Made by a program: the position numbers and the translations under genes. Of a stretch of DNA of 6,290 bases, positions 1-6,290 are shown piece after piece (positions within the stretch are counted from its first letter, which is position 1; the number at the start of each line of letters is the position of its first letter). The notes beneath the pieces were generated by a model, which saw only the letters and a list, made by a program, of their open reading frames with translations, did no database searches and was not told where the DNA came from. This DNA is from an uncultured Prevotellaceae bacterium (lineage in GTDB: Bacteria > Bacteroidota > Bacteroidia > Bacteroidales > Bacteroidaceae). Location: the NCBI GenBank assembly GCA_902803455.1, contig CADCQC010000137.1:1-6290 (forward strand). The letters run 5' to 3'.

Positions 1-3000
1 CCCTGGATTTCAGGAGGCATTGAGTTTAACTGGCCTCAGCATCACCGTCCGTCGACCTTCATGCCCGTTGACACTACGATAGAGGATCATGCCGACGGTT
101 CAGTGACCGTGTGGGTGAATGAGATGGAGCGAATGTTTCACCAGAAAGGAGCTGCAGGTTTTACCCTTCGTCCCGGCTGTTCCTATTTGGAGATCCAAGG
201 CCGAGTCAGCAACCGCACGTCATTGCCCCAGACCTTTCTGTGGTGGGCAAATCCCGCAGTGGAGGTGAACGATGCCTATCAGAGTGTGTTCCCCCCAGAT
301 ATCAATGCTGTTTTTGACCATGGCAAGCGAGCTGTCAGTTCCTTCCCCATCGCCACAGGCACCTATTACAAGATGGACTACTCCGCCGGTGTCGACATCT
401 CGAACTACAAGAACATCTTCGTCCCGACAAGTTATATGGGTGTGAACTCCCGTTTCAATTTTGAAGGCGGTTATGAGAACGACACGAAGGGCGGCATGTT
501 GCACGTGGCCTCCCATCACTACTCACCCGGCAAGAAGCAATGGACCTGGGGCAATGGTGACTTCGGCCGTGCCTGGGACCGTAACCTGACCGATGAGACG
601 ACACCCGATGAAGCCAAGAAGTGGCATATCGACCGCAAAGGATTCCGTCCCTACATCGAACTGATGGCCGGTGTCTATACAGAGAACCAGCCCGACTTCT
701 CCTGGCTGATGCCCTATGAGGAGAAACAGTTTGTGCAATACTTCATGCCCTACCGAGAGATCGGCATCGTGAAACAAGCCTCGAAAGATTTCGTGATGAA
801 TATCGAGGAGACAGAGACAGGTGTGCGCTTCAAGGTGCTGTCCACGTCGAAGCAGACGGTGCGGATCGTGTTGTGTCACCAGAAAGGCGAAACCTATTTT
901 GACCAGTTGACGACACTATCCCCCGAAGAGGTCTACGAGCAAACAGTTGATGTGAAGGAAGCCAAGTATGGAGACCTCCTTTTTGCCATCAGCAAGGCAC
1001 AGTCGGGAGTACAAAATGACCATCAATATTTTAACAAGGATGTGCCCTTGCTCATCTGGAAAGCGGAAGAAGATGAGATCCGTCCCATTCCAGATGCCGC
1101 CGAGGCAGCTCTGCCCCCCGTCGCCACGAAGACCAACGACCAGCTCTATCTCACCGGCCTGCATCTGGAACAATACCGTCATGCCACCTGGTCAGCCCTC
1201 GACTACTATGAAGAAGCGCTGCGCCGCGATCCAGATGACGTGCGCTGCCTCAACCAGACAGGTCTTTGGTATCTCCGTCGCGGGCGTTTCCAACGAGCAG
1301 AGACCTATCTGAGGCATGCTGTCAGAATCTGGCAGAAGCGCAATCCAAACCCCTACGACGGCGAGGCCCTTTTCAACCTGGCCCTTACACTGAAGTATCA
1401 GTACCGAGAGCAAGAAGCCTATGAACTATTCTGGAAGTCGACGTGGAACAAAGCCTGGGCCGACGCCGGCTATTTTGAGGCCGCCTGCATCAGTAGCGCA
1501 CAAGGCCGTTACGAAGATGCCCTTGACGAACTAAACCGCAGCCTCGTCTTCAACACCTGCCATCACAAGGCCCGCGCCTTGAAGGCCGCCATACTCAGGA
1601 TACTCCAACGCAGCCAACAGAAAGGCAGTCTGCAGATGGGCAGTTCGAAAGAACTGAACGAGCGGCTGGCCTTGATCAAAGAATCGCTGGAACTGGATCG
1701 TTTCAACTACGGGATCCTTTATGAACAATATCTCCTGACAAAAGATGAAGACCTCTTGAAACAGATGGTAGAGATGATGCACGGCAATGTGTACAACTAC
1801 CACGAGCTGGCCCTTGACTATGCCCAAGCAGGACTTTGGCAAGAAGCAGAAGCCGTTCTGACCATTCCATCCATGGCCAAGACCTTGAAAGACTCCTCTC
1901 CGCTCACCTCCTATTATCTGGGATATTTCAAAGCGAGAGAAGGTCAGACAGATGCAGCGAAGCATCTTTTCATCCAAGCCGAAAAGACAGACAGTTACTG
2001 TTGCTTCCCCAACCGTTTGGAAGACGTGAACGTACTGGAAACCGCCAAGCTCATCCATCCGGAAGGCGCCAAAGCCCCCTACTATCTCGGTTGCCTCTAC
2101 TATGCAGCCCGTCAGTATGAGTCTGCTATGGAGAACTGGGAGCACTCCGCCCAACTCGACCCCACCTTCCCCACCGTCTGGCGCAACCTTGCCTTAGGAC
2201 GCTTCAACAAACAGGACCGCCAACAAGAAGGACTCGAATACATGGAAAAAGCCTTTTTCCTCGATGAAAGCGACGATCGTGTGCTGATGGAACTCGACCA
2301 ACTCTACAAGCGCCTGCATAAGTCACACCAGGAGCGTCTTGACTTCCTCCAGAGATATCCCCAACTGATCATGCGCAGAGACGATCTTATCTTGGAAGAG
2401 ATCACTCTGCTCAATCAATTAGGCCGTTATGAGGAAGCCATGCGCCGACTGGATGCCCACATTTTCCATCCATGGGAAGGCGGCGAAGGCAAGGTGCCGG
2501 CACAATATCAGATATGCCGTGTGGAACTGGCGAAGCAAGCCCTTACAGCCCATGATCATCAGAAAGCCTTGAAATTACTCAGTGAGTGTCTGGAATACCC
2601 CCATCATCTGGGAGAAGGCAAGTTGTACGGAGCCCAGGAGAACGATTTCTACTATCTGTCAGGAATTGCCTACCATGCCCTCGGACAAGAGGAGAAGGCT
2701 ATCGCATGTTGGGAAGCCGCCACGAAGGGTCCTCAAGAGCCCGCCGCCGCCATGTATTACAATGATGCGAAGCCCGACAAGATTCTTTATCAGGGACTGG
2801 CACTCCGCAAGTTGGGCCGAGAGGGAGAAGCACACGGACGGTTCTATCGTCTTATCAACTACGGCAAGCAGCACCTCTTTGAGAAGCAAGTGATGGATTA
2901 CTTCGCCGTGTCCCTACCCGACCTGCTCATCTGGGAAGATTCACTCAACATGAAGAACGTCATCCATTGCAAGTATATGCTTGCCCTTGGTTATTATGGC

Positions 3001-3108
3001 ATGGGAGACATGGAACATGCCGAGAAATATCTCACAGAGGTAGAAAACCTTGACAACAACCACCAAGGCATCCAACAGTTGCGCACACTGATCGACGCCC
3101 ATCTCTAA
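1..3108 (+). CDS. DUF5107 domain protein with C-terminal TPR repeats (5' end missing)
   Basis: The frame is open from base 1. The first 20 codons read as conserved protein (SGGIEFNWPQHHRP), so the ATG at 61 is internal and the true start lies left of the window. 1035 residues remain, ending in TAA at 3106-3108. Numbering from base 1, residues 1 to about 350 match the DUF5107 region, which I recall as a galactose-mutarotase-like beta-sandwich. Landmarks are WWAN (81-84), an aromatic block WTWGNGDFGRAWD (181-193) and YIELMAGVYTENQPDFSW (218-235). From about 381 to the end there are roughly eleven TPR-like helical pairs, for example at 414-444 (LRRGRFQRAETYL) and the last one, ALGYYGMGDMEHAEKYL. 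The function is unknown. The fold and the family's frequent company with sugar-metabolism genes suggest carbohydrate recognition or processing, with the TPRs as scaffold; this is inference. Localisation cannot be judged without the N-terminus. No frameshift was seen. Confidence 0.92.
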   Translation, partial: PWISGGIEFNWPQHHRPSTFMPVDTTIEDHADGSVTVWVNEMERMFHQKGAAGFTLRPGCSYLEIQGRVSNRTSLPQTFLWWANPAVEVNDAYQSVFPPDINAVFDHGKRAVSSFPIATGTYYKMDYSAGVDISNYKNIFVPTSYMGVNSRFNFEGGYENDTKGGMLHVASHHYSPGKKQWTWGNGDFGRAWDRNLTDETTPDEAKKWHIDRKGFRPYIELMAGVYTENQPDFSWLMPYEEKQFVQYFMPYREIGIVKQASKDFVMNIEETETGVRFKVLSTSKQTVRIVLCHQKGETYFDQLTTLSPEEVYEQTVDVKEAKYGDLLFAISKAQSGVQNDHQYFNKDVPLLIWKAEEDEIRPIPDAAEAALPPVATKTNDQLYLTGLHLEQYRHATWSALDYYEEALRRDPDDVRCLNQTGLWYLRRGRFQRAETYLRHAVRIWQKRNPNPYDGEALFNLALTLKYQYREQEAYELFWKSTWNKAWADAGYFEAACISSAQGRYEDALDELNRSLVFNTCHHKARALKAAILRILQRSQQKGSLQMGSSKELNERLALIKESLELDRFNYGILYEQYLLTKDEDLLKQMVEMMHGNVYNYHELALDYAQAGLWQEAEAVLTIPSMAKTLKDSSPLTSYYLGYFKAREGQTDAAKHLFIQAEKTDSYCCFPNRLEDVNVLETAKLIHPEGAKAPYYLGCLYYAARQYESAMENWEHSAQLDPTFPTVWRNLALGRFNKQDRQQEGLEYMEKAFFLDESDDRVLMELDQLYKRLHKSHQERLDFLQRYPQLIMRRDDLILEEITLLNQLGRYEEAMRRLDAHIFHPWEGGEGKVPAQYQICRVELAKQALTAHDHQKALKLLSECLEYPHHLGEGKLYGAQENDFYYLSGIAYHALGQEEKAIACWEAATKGPQEPAAAMYYNDAKPDKILYQGLALRKLGREGEAHGRFYRLINYGKQHLFEKQVMDYFAVSLPDLLIWEDSLNMKNVIHCKYMLALGYYGMGDMEHAEKYLTEVENLDNNHQGIQQLRTLIDAHL

Positions 3109-3121
3109 CAACGCCAGACCA

Positions 3122-3139
3122 CCGTAAAGGCCTTTACGG
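3122..3139. repeat. 18-bp perfect palindrome between convergent genes, possible bidirectional terminator
   Basis: The sequence CCGTAAAGGCCTTTACGG is its own reverse complement. It starts 13 bases after the stop of the DUF5107 gene and lies 32 bases beyond the stop of the CotH-like gene on the other strand. As RNA it could fold into a 7-bp stem with a GGCC loop from either strand. Placement between two convergent stops fits a shared terminator. Against this, neither side has a run of T residues after the stem, and four of the seven pairs are A-U. A dimeric protein-binding site is the main alternative. The other 45 bases of the 3109-3171 gap show nothing recognisable. Confidence 0.55.
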
Positions 3140-3171
3140 CAACATACCATACCCACTTGGATGCGCCACAC

Positions 3172-4416
3172 TCAGAGCGCATCGAGGTGGGTTTTCAACC
3201 ATTGCATTCGTCGTTCGATCCAGTCTTTCAACCAGTCAAGATGCTCACGGTAAACGGAGCGCACCTTCTCCTCCGACGAAGACTTGTCGCAAAGGCGCCC
3301 CCACAACCTGTTGTCGAGCGCCACTTTGCCCACCAACAACCGGTAATTATCCTCGATATGGTCGTAGATAGCCTGACGGTGAGCATAATAATCTCCAAAC
3401 CGAATTTTCACCCTATTCACGAAGACAGGATCCTCAAACAGGCGTGCGTACCACTCCGCCTGTCTGATGAAGAAATTCTCCGGGTCATCCGGTTCCGTAG
3501 TATTATCCTTGAAATAATAATCCCCGAAGGCATTGTCAAAATCCCATAAGGGGCCCATTTTCAGTTTTCCCCCCTTCTCCATATACATGAAGCAACTGGT
3601 GAAGAAAATCGCGTCGTTGTTTTTTGCTATTTCATTGATGATATACCAATCCACAAACGAATCCATATCCAGATACCGTCTATATCCGTGTTCAGGATCT
3701 GTGAAATTGTCAGCAAACAACGCATCCTCAGCGTGCTGCACCCACTCTTTGATCCACAAGTACTCCCCATCACCTTCTTTCACCTCAGGGTGATGGATGG
3801 AGATCGGATGGTGCAGTCTTGTCGTTTGGAAAGTGATCTCATGATAACGCGCTTTCCCGTTGATTTCCAACAAGACCCCATCCTTTCCATCGAGGATTCG
3901 TCCGGGAGCGATGATCGGATTCTCGCCAAGGAGATAGATGCCCTGATAATATCCATTGAGCATAAAATCCGCAAAAGCGCATCGGGGCGTATAATCCATC
4001 CTGCTCAACTCCCTTCCCATGAAGAAAGCGATGTCGTTGCGCATGAGAGAGCAATCGAAATAGTTGCCTAAGATCACCCATGACTGGCATGATGGAAAGT
4101 CAAGCACCTGCGTATCCTTTCCAAAGATAAGCGTATATGGTTTTTTCTTTTTTACCCATGAAGAATTGCCTCTTCCCTTGATGCCCACTTCCCCAGTCAG
4201 GCATTCCGCCCCCGCTGCATCGATGATGCTGATTTGGCAATGCTCCAACAGGCTTCTGTCGATGCCCATTCCCTCAGGCGTGCTGAGGATGACGGTAGGA
4301 TAATCACTTCTTGGCACTTCCGCGGCAGGTATCTCATATTCCTCCTCACAACCGACAGTCACGATTGTCAGGAGCAAGAGCGAGATCAGCAAGCCAAGGT
4401 TTTTATACACAGACAT
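3172..4416 (-). CDS. CotH kinase family lipoprotein
   Basis: 414 residues, ATG to TGA. Residues 1-22 form a lipoprotein signal (Lys5, then a Leu/Ile-rich core) ending TVG before Cys23. The mature N-terminus CEEEYE is acidic, as in Bacteroidetes lipoproteins sent to the cell surface. CotH-family signatures follow in order: IKGRGNSSW (79-87) with KKKPYTL (90-96), SWVILGNYFDCSLMRND (112-128), NGYYQGIYLLGEN (154-166), VLLEIN (181-186), SFVDWYIINEIAKNND (253-268), KMGPLWDFDNAFG (286-298) and a closing helix WLKDWIERRMQWLK (395-408). CotH proteins are atypical protein kinases. Asp292 and Asp294 in WDFD are the likely metal-binding or catalytic acids, by family analogy. The segment after Glu165 (PIIAPGRI) lacks the lysine I expect there. 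It lies 54 bases after the DUF2490 gene and is probably co-transcribed with it. No Shine-Dalgarno sequence is visible before the ATG, which is common in this phylum. The target is unknown; a secreted or surface protein is most likely. Confidence 0.92.
   Translation of the reverse strand: MSVYKNLGLLISLLLLTIVTVGCEEEYEIPAAEVPRSDYPTVILSTPEGMGIDRSLLEHCQISIIDAAGAECLTGEVGIKGRGNSSWVKKKKPYTLIFGKDTQVLDFPSCQSWVILGNYFDCSLMRNDIAFFMGRELSRMDYTPRCAFADFMLNGYYQGIYLLGENPIIAPGRILDGKDGVLLEINGKARYHEITFQTTRLHHPISIHHPEVKEGDGEYLWIKEWVQHAEDALFADNFTDPEHGYRRYLDMDSFVDWYIINEIAKNNDAIFFTSCFMYMEKGGKLKMGPLWDFDNAFGDYYFKDNTTEPDDPENFFIRQAEWYARLFEDPVFVNRVKIRFGDYYAHRQAIYDHIEDNYRLLVGKVALDNRLWGRLCDKSSSEEKVRSVYREHLDWLKDWIERRMQWLKTHLDAL
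4147..4153 (-). other. In-phase slippery heptamer A AAA AAG inside the CotH-like gene
   Basis: On the - strand codons 88-90 read GTA AAA AAG, which puts the heptamer A AAA AAG in the correct phase for -1 slippage, and a second run of six A follows directly. A -1 shift would add 15 residues and stop at a TGA, giving a product of about 105 residues. Lysines are conserved here in the family, so the run is most simply explained by the protein sequence. I see no stimulatory hairpin just downstream; a purine-rich GGGAAGAGG lies about 19 bases upstream. The motif itself is certain, its function doubtful. Confidence 0.2.
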
Positions 4417-4470
4417 ATTCGGGGTCGCTTTTGGAGGCCTTTTAAGGAATTCTTTTCGGGGGATTCTATA

Positions 4471-5241
4471 TCAGATTTTAACTTGATATTTTACGCCAAG
4501 GATATGCCGGCGAGGGTTATTATCATTGTTTTTCACCACATGGTCATAGAGATAAAACGAGTCGATGGCGTGTCGTTTGTTGATTTTCCATTCCACCCCT
4601 ACGATTCCTCTCACTTTTTTCAGGTTCCAGGCATGATAGGTTTCCACACTGATATGTGGATGAGCCTTCACCCCCTTTACGTTGTATTCAGCAGCCAGCC
4701 GGCTACGCAACACGTTGGACACCTTAGTGGGATACAGGTGAGGCGCATCGTCCCCTTTCTGATAGAAATAGTTGTATCGTCCCTCCACGATGTGACTGGG
4801 CTGGAAGGTATATTGCCATCTTTCCCTCAGAGACAATTTCAGTCGTCCGAAACGATGACTTCCCGTCAATGAGACATGCATACGATGTCTCAGTCCCCAA
4901 TATTCCCTCAGATTCTTCCGGTCGCCGATCTCTACAAGACCTTTGCGGTAATCCCTGTCATTCTCTTTATAGTGAGAGATCCGTTTGTTGTGGTCGCCGA
5001 GGAACACATATCCCGCTGACAATTTCAACCCGTCGCACAGTTTATAGCTTGTCTGGAACTCCGCAGAAAGTCTGTCAATATCCTTCACAGCATCACGCGT
5101 ACGCATCTCTATCTCCAGTCCGAACGATAGTCTTTTGCCCACCTCCTTGCATACTTCAGCCGAGAGGAAGGAGCCCGCATCACTTTGAGCCCATCCCCCA
5201 AAAGGAAAACATAGAAGACAAACAAAGAAAGCCGCTCTCAT
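4471..5241 (-). CDS. DUF2490 outer-membrane beta-barrel protein
   Basis: 256 residues, ATG to TGA, close to the usual DUF2490 length. Residues 1-18 form a Sec signal peptide (MRAAFFVCLLCFPFGGWA) with likely cleavage before Gln19. The mature part is made of alternating short strands rich in Arg, Tyr and Trp, as in small outer-membrane barrels: SFGLEIEMRTRD (39-50), GLKLSAGYVFLGD (71-83), YWGLRHRMHVSL (114-125), RLKLSLRERWQYTFQP (133-148), NVLRSRLAAEYNV (176-188), GIVGVEWKI (212-220) and the terminal strand HILGVKYQVKI (246-256). Long polar loops, as at 84-112 and 152-172, would face outwards. No enzymatic motif is visible and the family's function is not known. The start lies 32 bases after the DUF2207 stop, preceded by a weak GGTGAT. 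The CotH-like gene follows after 54 bases. The family call rests on overall pattern and length. Confidence 0.87.
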   Translation of the reverse strand: MRAAFFVCLLCFPFGGWAQSDAGSFLSAEVCKEVGKRLSFGLEIEMRTRDAVKDIDRLSAEFQTSYKLCDGLKLSAGYVFLGDHNKRISHYKENDRDYRKGLVEIGDRKNLREYWGLRHRMHVSLTGSHRFGRLKLSLRERWQYTFQPSHIVEGRYNYFYQKGDDAPHLYPTKVSNVLRSRLAAEYNVKGVKAHPHISVETYHAWNLKKVRGIVGVEWKINKRHAIDSFYLYDHVVKNNDNNPRRHILGVKYQVKI

Positions 5242-5273
5242 ATCACCACGATTCGCAATGTCGATGCAGTCTC

Positions 5274-6290
5274 TTATCTGCCGCCGCCACCGCCACCGCC
5301 AGAAAAGCCTCCACCGCCACCACTTGACGAATAGCTGGAGAATCCAGAGGAAGAGGTAGAACGTTCAGCCAGTCGCTGAATGGCATTGGAAGAAGCAGAG
5401 TAAATGGAGTCGCTGAACATATAGATAACGTCGGTGTCTGTGGATACCTCAAGGCTTTTGGTGATGTTAGAAAGTTTCAGATACTCCGGACAGATTCTCT
5501 CCATATCCTTTCTCACCTGGTCAGCCAATCCGAAGAACTCGGCGTAAATCAGGTACTTATCCCAAAGCTTCACCTCCATGCTTTCACGCTCATTCAGTAA
5601 AGTGAAGTCACGTAAGAAAGCCTTCAATCCAAAGATCTGTGCGGCATGCTTTTGGGTATATTCTTTGTCAGGCTTACCCTCCAACATCTTCAAGAAGTTT
5701 TGGATATCTGTTTTGTTGCTTTTCCGCTTACACCATTTCTCAAATTCTTGGGGTTGCAGCACCAGGTCATCGCCCGATGCCAGCGTGAGCAATTTCAGCA
5801 CATGGCACGCCAGCCTGTCATCACCTTTAGCCTCTTTGTTCATCTCTTTCCATGGATGAACTATTTTCAGCATTTCCTTATCCTTCTCCTTGTATTTCTC
5901 ACGGACAATGGTCACATCACCTTTAGCCATGAGCTTCAGCAGCAGGGCGCCGATGACGTTCTGGTTACTCATGCCATAAAAGTAAGACAGTTCATCTATC
6001 ACCATCTTGTTCTTCACCAATGTCCACTCTTTCTTCACATCGCGGAAGTAATTGTCTTTTGCTATGCCGAGTTTCTTGCGCTTACGCCTTTTGCGCAGTG
6101 GTGCGAGCGACACCACCCACCATGCTGTACACAGCAACATCCATGTTAAGGAAAACAACAAAGAAACCACCAGATTGATGCTGAAATACGCCAGAATTCC
6201 AAGCAAAACTACAAAGCCAAACAACACCCAGTCCCAGAAGTCCAAGTCCTCGTCCTTGGCATTGTCTTTCAGGAAGTCGCTGCCGTCGAG
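5274..6290 (-). CDS. DUF2207 family membrane protein (5' end missing)
   Basis: 338 residues are visible, ending in TAA at 5274-5276. The frame stays open to the right edge, so the TTG at 6243-6245 is an internal Leu codon and not the start. Family members are usually around 600 residues, so the signal peptide and N-terminal extracytoplasmic domain are probably lost. Numbering from the right edge, two transmembrane helices lie at about 21-38 and 40-62, followed by a basic stop (RKRRKRKK, 66-73) that should face the cytoplasm. Typical DUF2207 C-terminal features come next: ALLLKLMAKGDVTI (115-128), GLKAFLRDF (221-229) and LWDKYLIYAEFFGLADQV (242-259). The protein ends in a Ser-rich stretch and a poly-Gly tail, also a hallmark of the family. 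Its role is unknown; in many bacteria the gene sits beside lemA, which would lie outside this window. It appears to be the upstream visible member of a possible operon with the DUF2490 and CotH-like genes. Confidence 0.9.
   Translation of the reverse strand, partial: LDGSDFLKDNAKDEDLDFWDWVLFGFVVLLGILAYFSINLVVSLLFSLTWMLLCTAWWVVSLAPLRKRRKRKKLGIAKDNYFRDVKKEWTLVKNKMVIDELSYFYGMSNQNVIGALLLKLMAKGDVTIVREKYKEKDKEMLKIVHPWKEMNKEAKGDDRLACHVLKLLTLASGDDLVLQPQEFEKWCKRKSNKTDIQNFLKMLEGKPDKEYTQKHAAQIFGLKAFLRDFTLLNERESMEVKLWDKYLIYAEFFGLADQVRKDMERICPEYLKLSNITKSLEVSTDTDVIYMFSDSIYSASSNAIQRLAERSTSSSGFSSYSSSGGGGGFSGGGGGGGR
5280..5321 (-). repeat. Low-complexity GGN codon run encoding the Gly-rich tail of the DUF2207 protein
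   Basis: Read on the - strand these bases encode five Gly, Phe-Ser, then seven Gly just before the final Arg and stop. On the + strand they appear as repeated GCC and ACC triplets. Such tails are typical of DUF2207 proteins and are likely disordered. The repeat may change length between strains by slippage, in steps of three bases without loss of frame. Confidence 0.8.

Noticed and set aside
61..63. ATG at 61 as the start of the DUF5107 gene
   Set aside because: The upstream 20 codons are open and encode conserved-looking DUF5107 sequence, so the gene begins outside the window.
1531..2154. A 207-codon open frame on the - strand inside the DUF5107 gene
   Set aside because: It lies antisense to a well-supported gene, its translation is rich in Val, Cys and Phe with no recognisable domain, and several similar antisense frames occur along the same gene, as expected from codon bias.
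4417..4470. A promoter or terminator in the gap between the DUF2490 and CotH-like genes
   Set aside because: I see no Bacteroidetes-type TAnnTTTG/TTTG pair and no stem followed by T residues; the short palindromes GAATTC and AGGCCT are too small to mean anything.
4234..4872. A 212-codon open frame on the + strand spanning the CotH-like/DUF2490 junction
   Set aside because: It is antisense to two genes with clear signal peptides and family motifs, and its translation shows no domain.
5280..5321. A CRISPR or other structured repeat in the GCC/ACC-rich stretch
   Set aside because: It is a coding low-complexity run for glycine at the end of the DUF2207 protein, without spacers.
6243..6245. TTG (- strand) as the start of the DUF2207 gene
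   Set aside because: The frame continues open to the edge and the family's N-terminal domain would otherwise be absent.

Overview
The window looks like chromosomal DNA of a member of the Bacteroidales, probably Prevotella or a close relative. That assignment rests on the gene families present, on a lipoprotein with an acidic run straight after the lipidated cysteine, on a signal peptide ending in Ala-Gln, and on start codons without clear Shine-Dalgarno sequences. It is an inference; no rRNA or marker gene is present to test it. No tRNA, rRNA, CRISPR array, insertion sequence, integrase or phage gene was seen.

Layout: bases 1-3108 (+ strand) are one long gene, cut by the left edge, for a DUF5107 protein. 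It has an N-terminal beta-sandwich-like region followed by about 650 residues of TPR-type helical repeats. A 63-base gap with an 18-bp perfect palindrome separates it from three genes on the - strand that converge on it. In transcription order these are a DUF2207 membrane protein (5274-6290, cut by the right edge), a DUF2490 outer-membrane beta-barrel protein (4471-5241) and a CotH-kinase-family lipoprotein (3172-4416). The gaps between the three are 32 and 54 bases, so they may be one envelope-directed operon.

How the genes might work together: the three - strand products are all predicted to be in the cell envelope (inner membrane, outer-membrane barrel, lipid-anchored protein kinase-like enzyme). 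The DUF5107-TPR protein belongs to a family I associate loosely with carbohydrate metabolism and is probably not functionally tied to them, since it lies on the opposite strand. DUF5107, DUF2207 and DUF2490 have no established biochemical role, so any pathway statement is inference.

The window is almost fully coding and mostly ordinary. The points most worth a second look are the linkage of a CotH-like lipoprotein kinase to a DUF2490 barrel, an altered loop in that kinase, and the palindrome between the convergent genes. I found no strong evidence for a new system.
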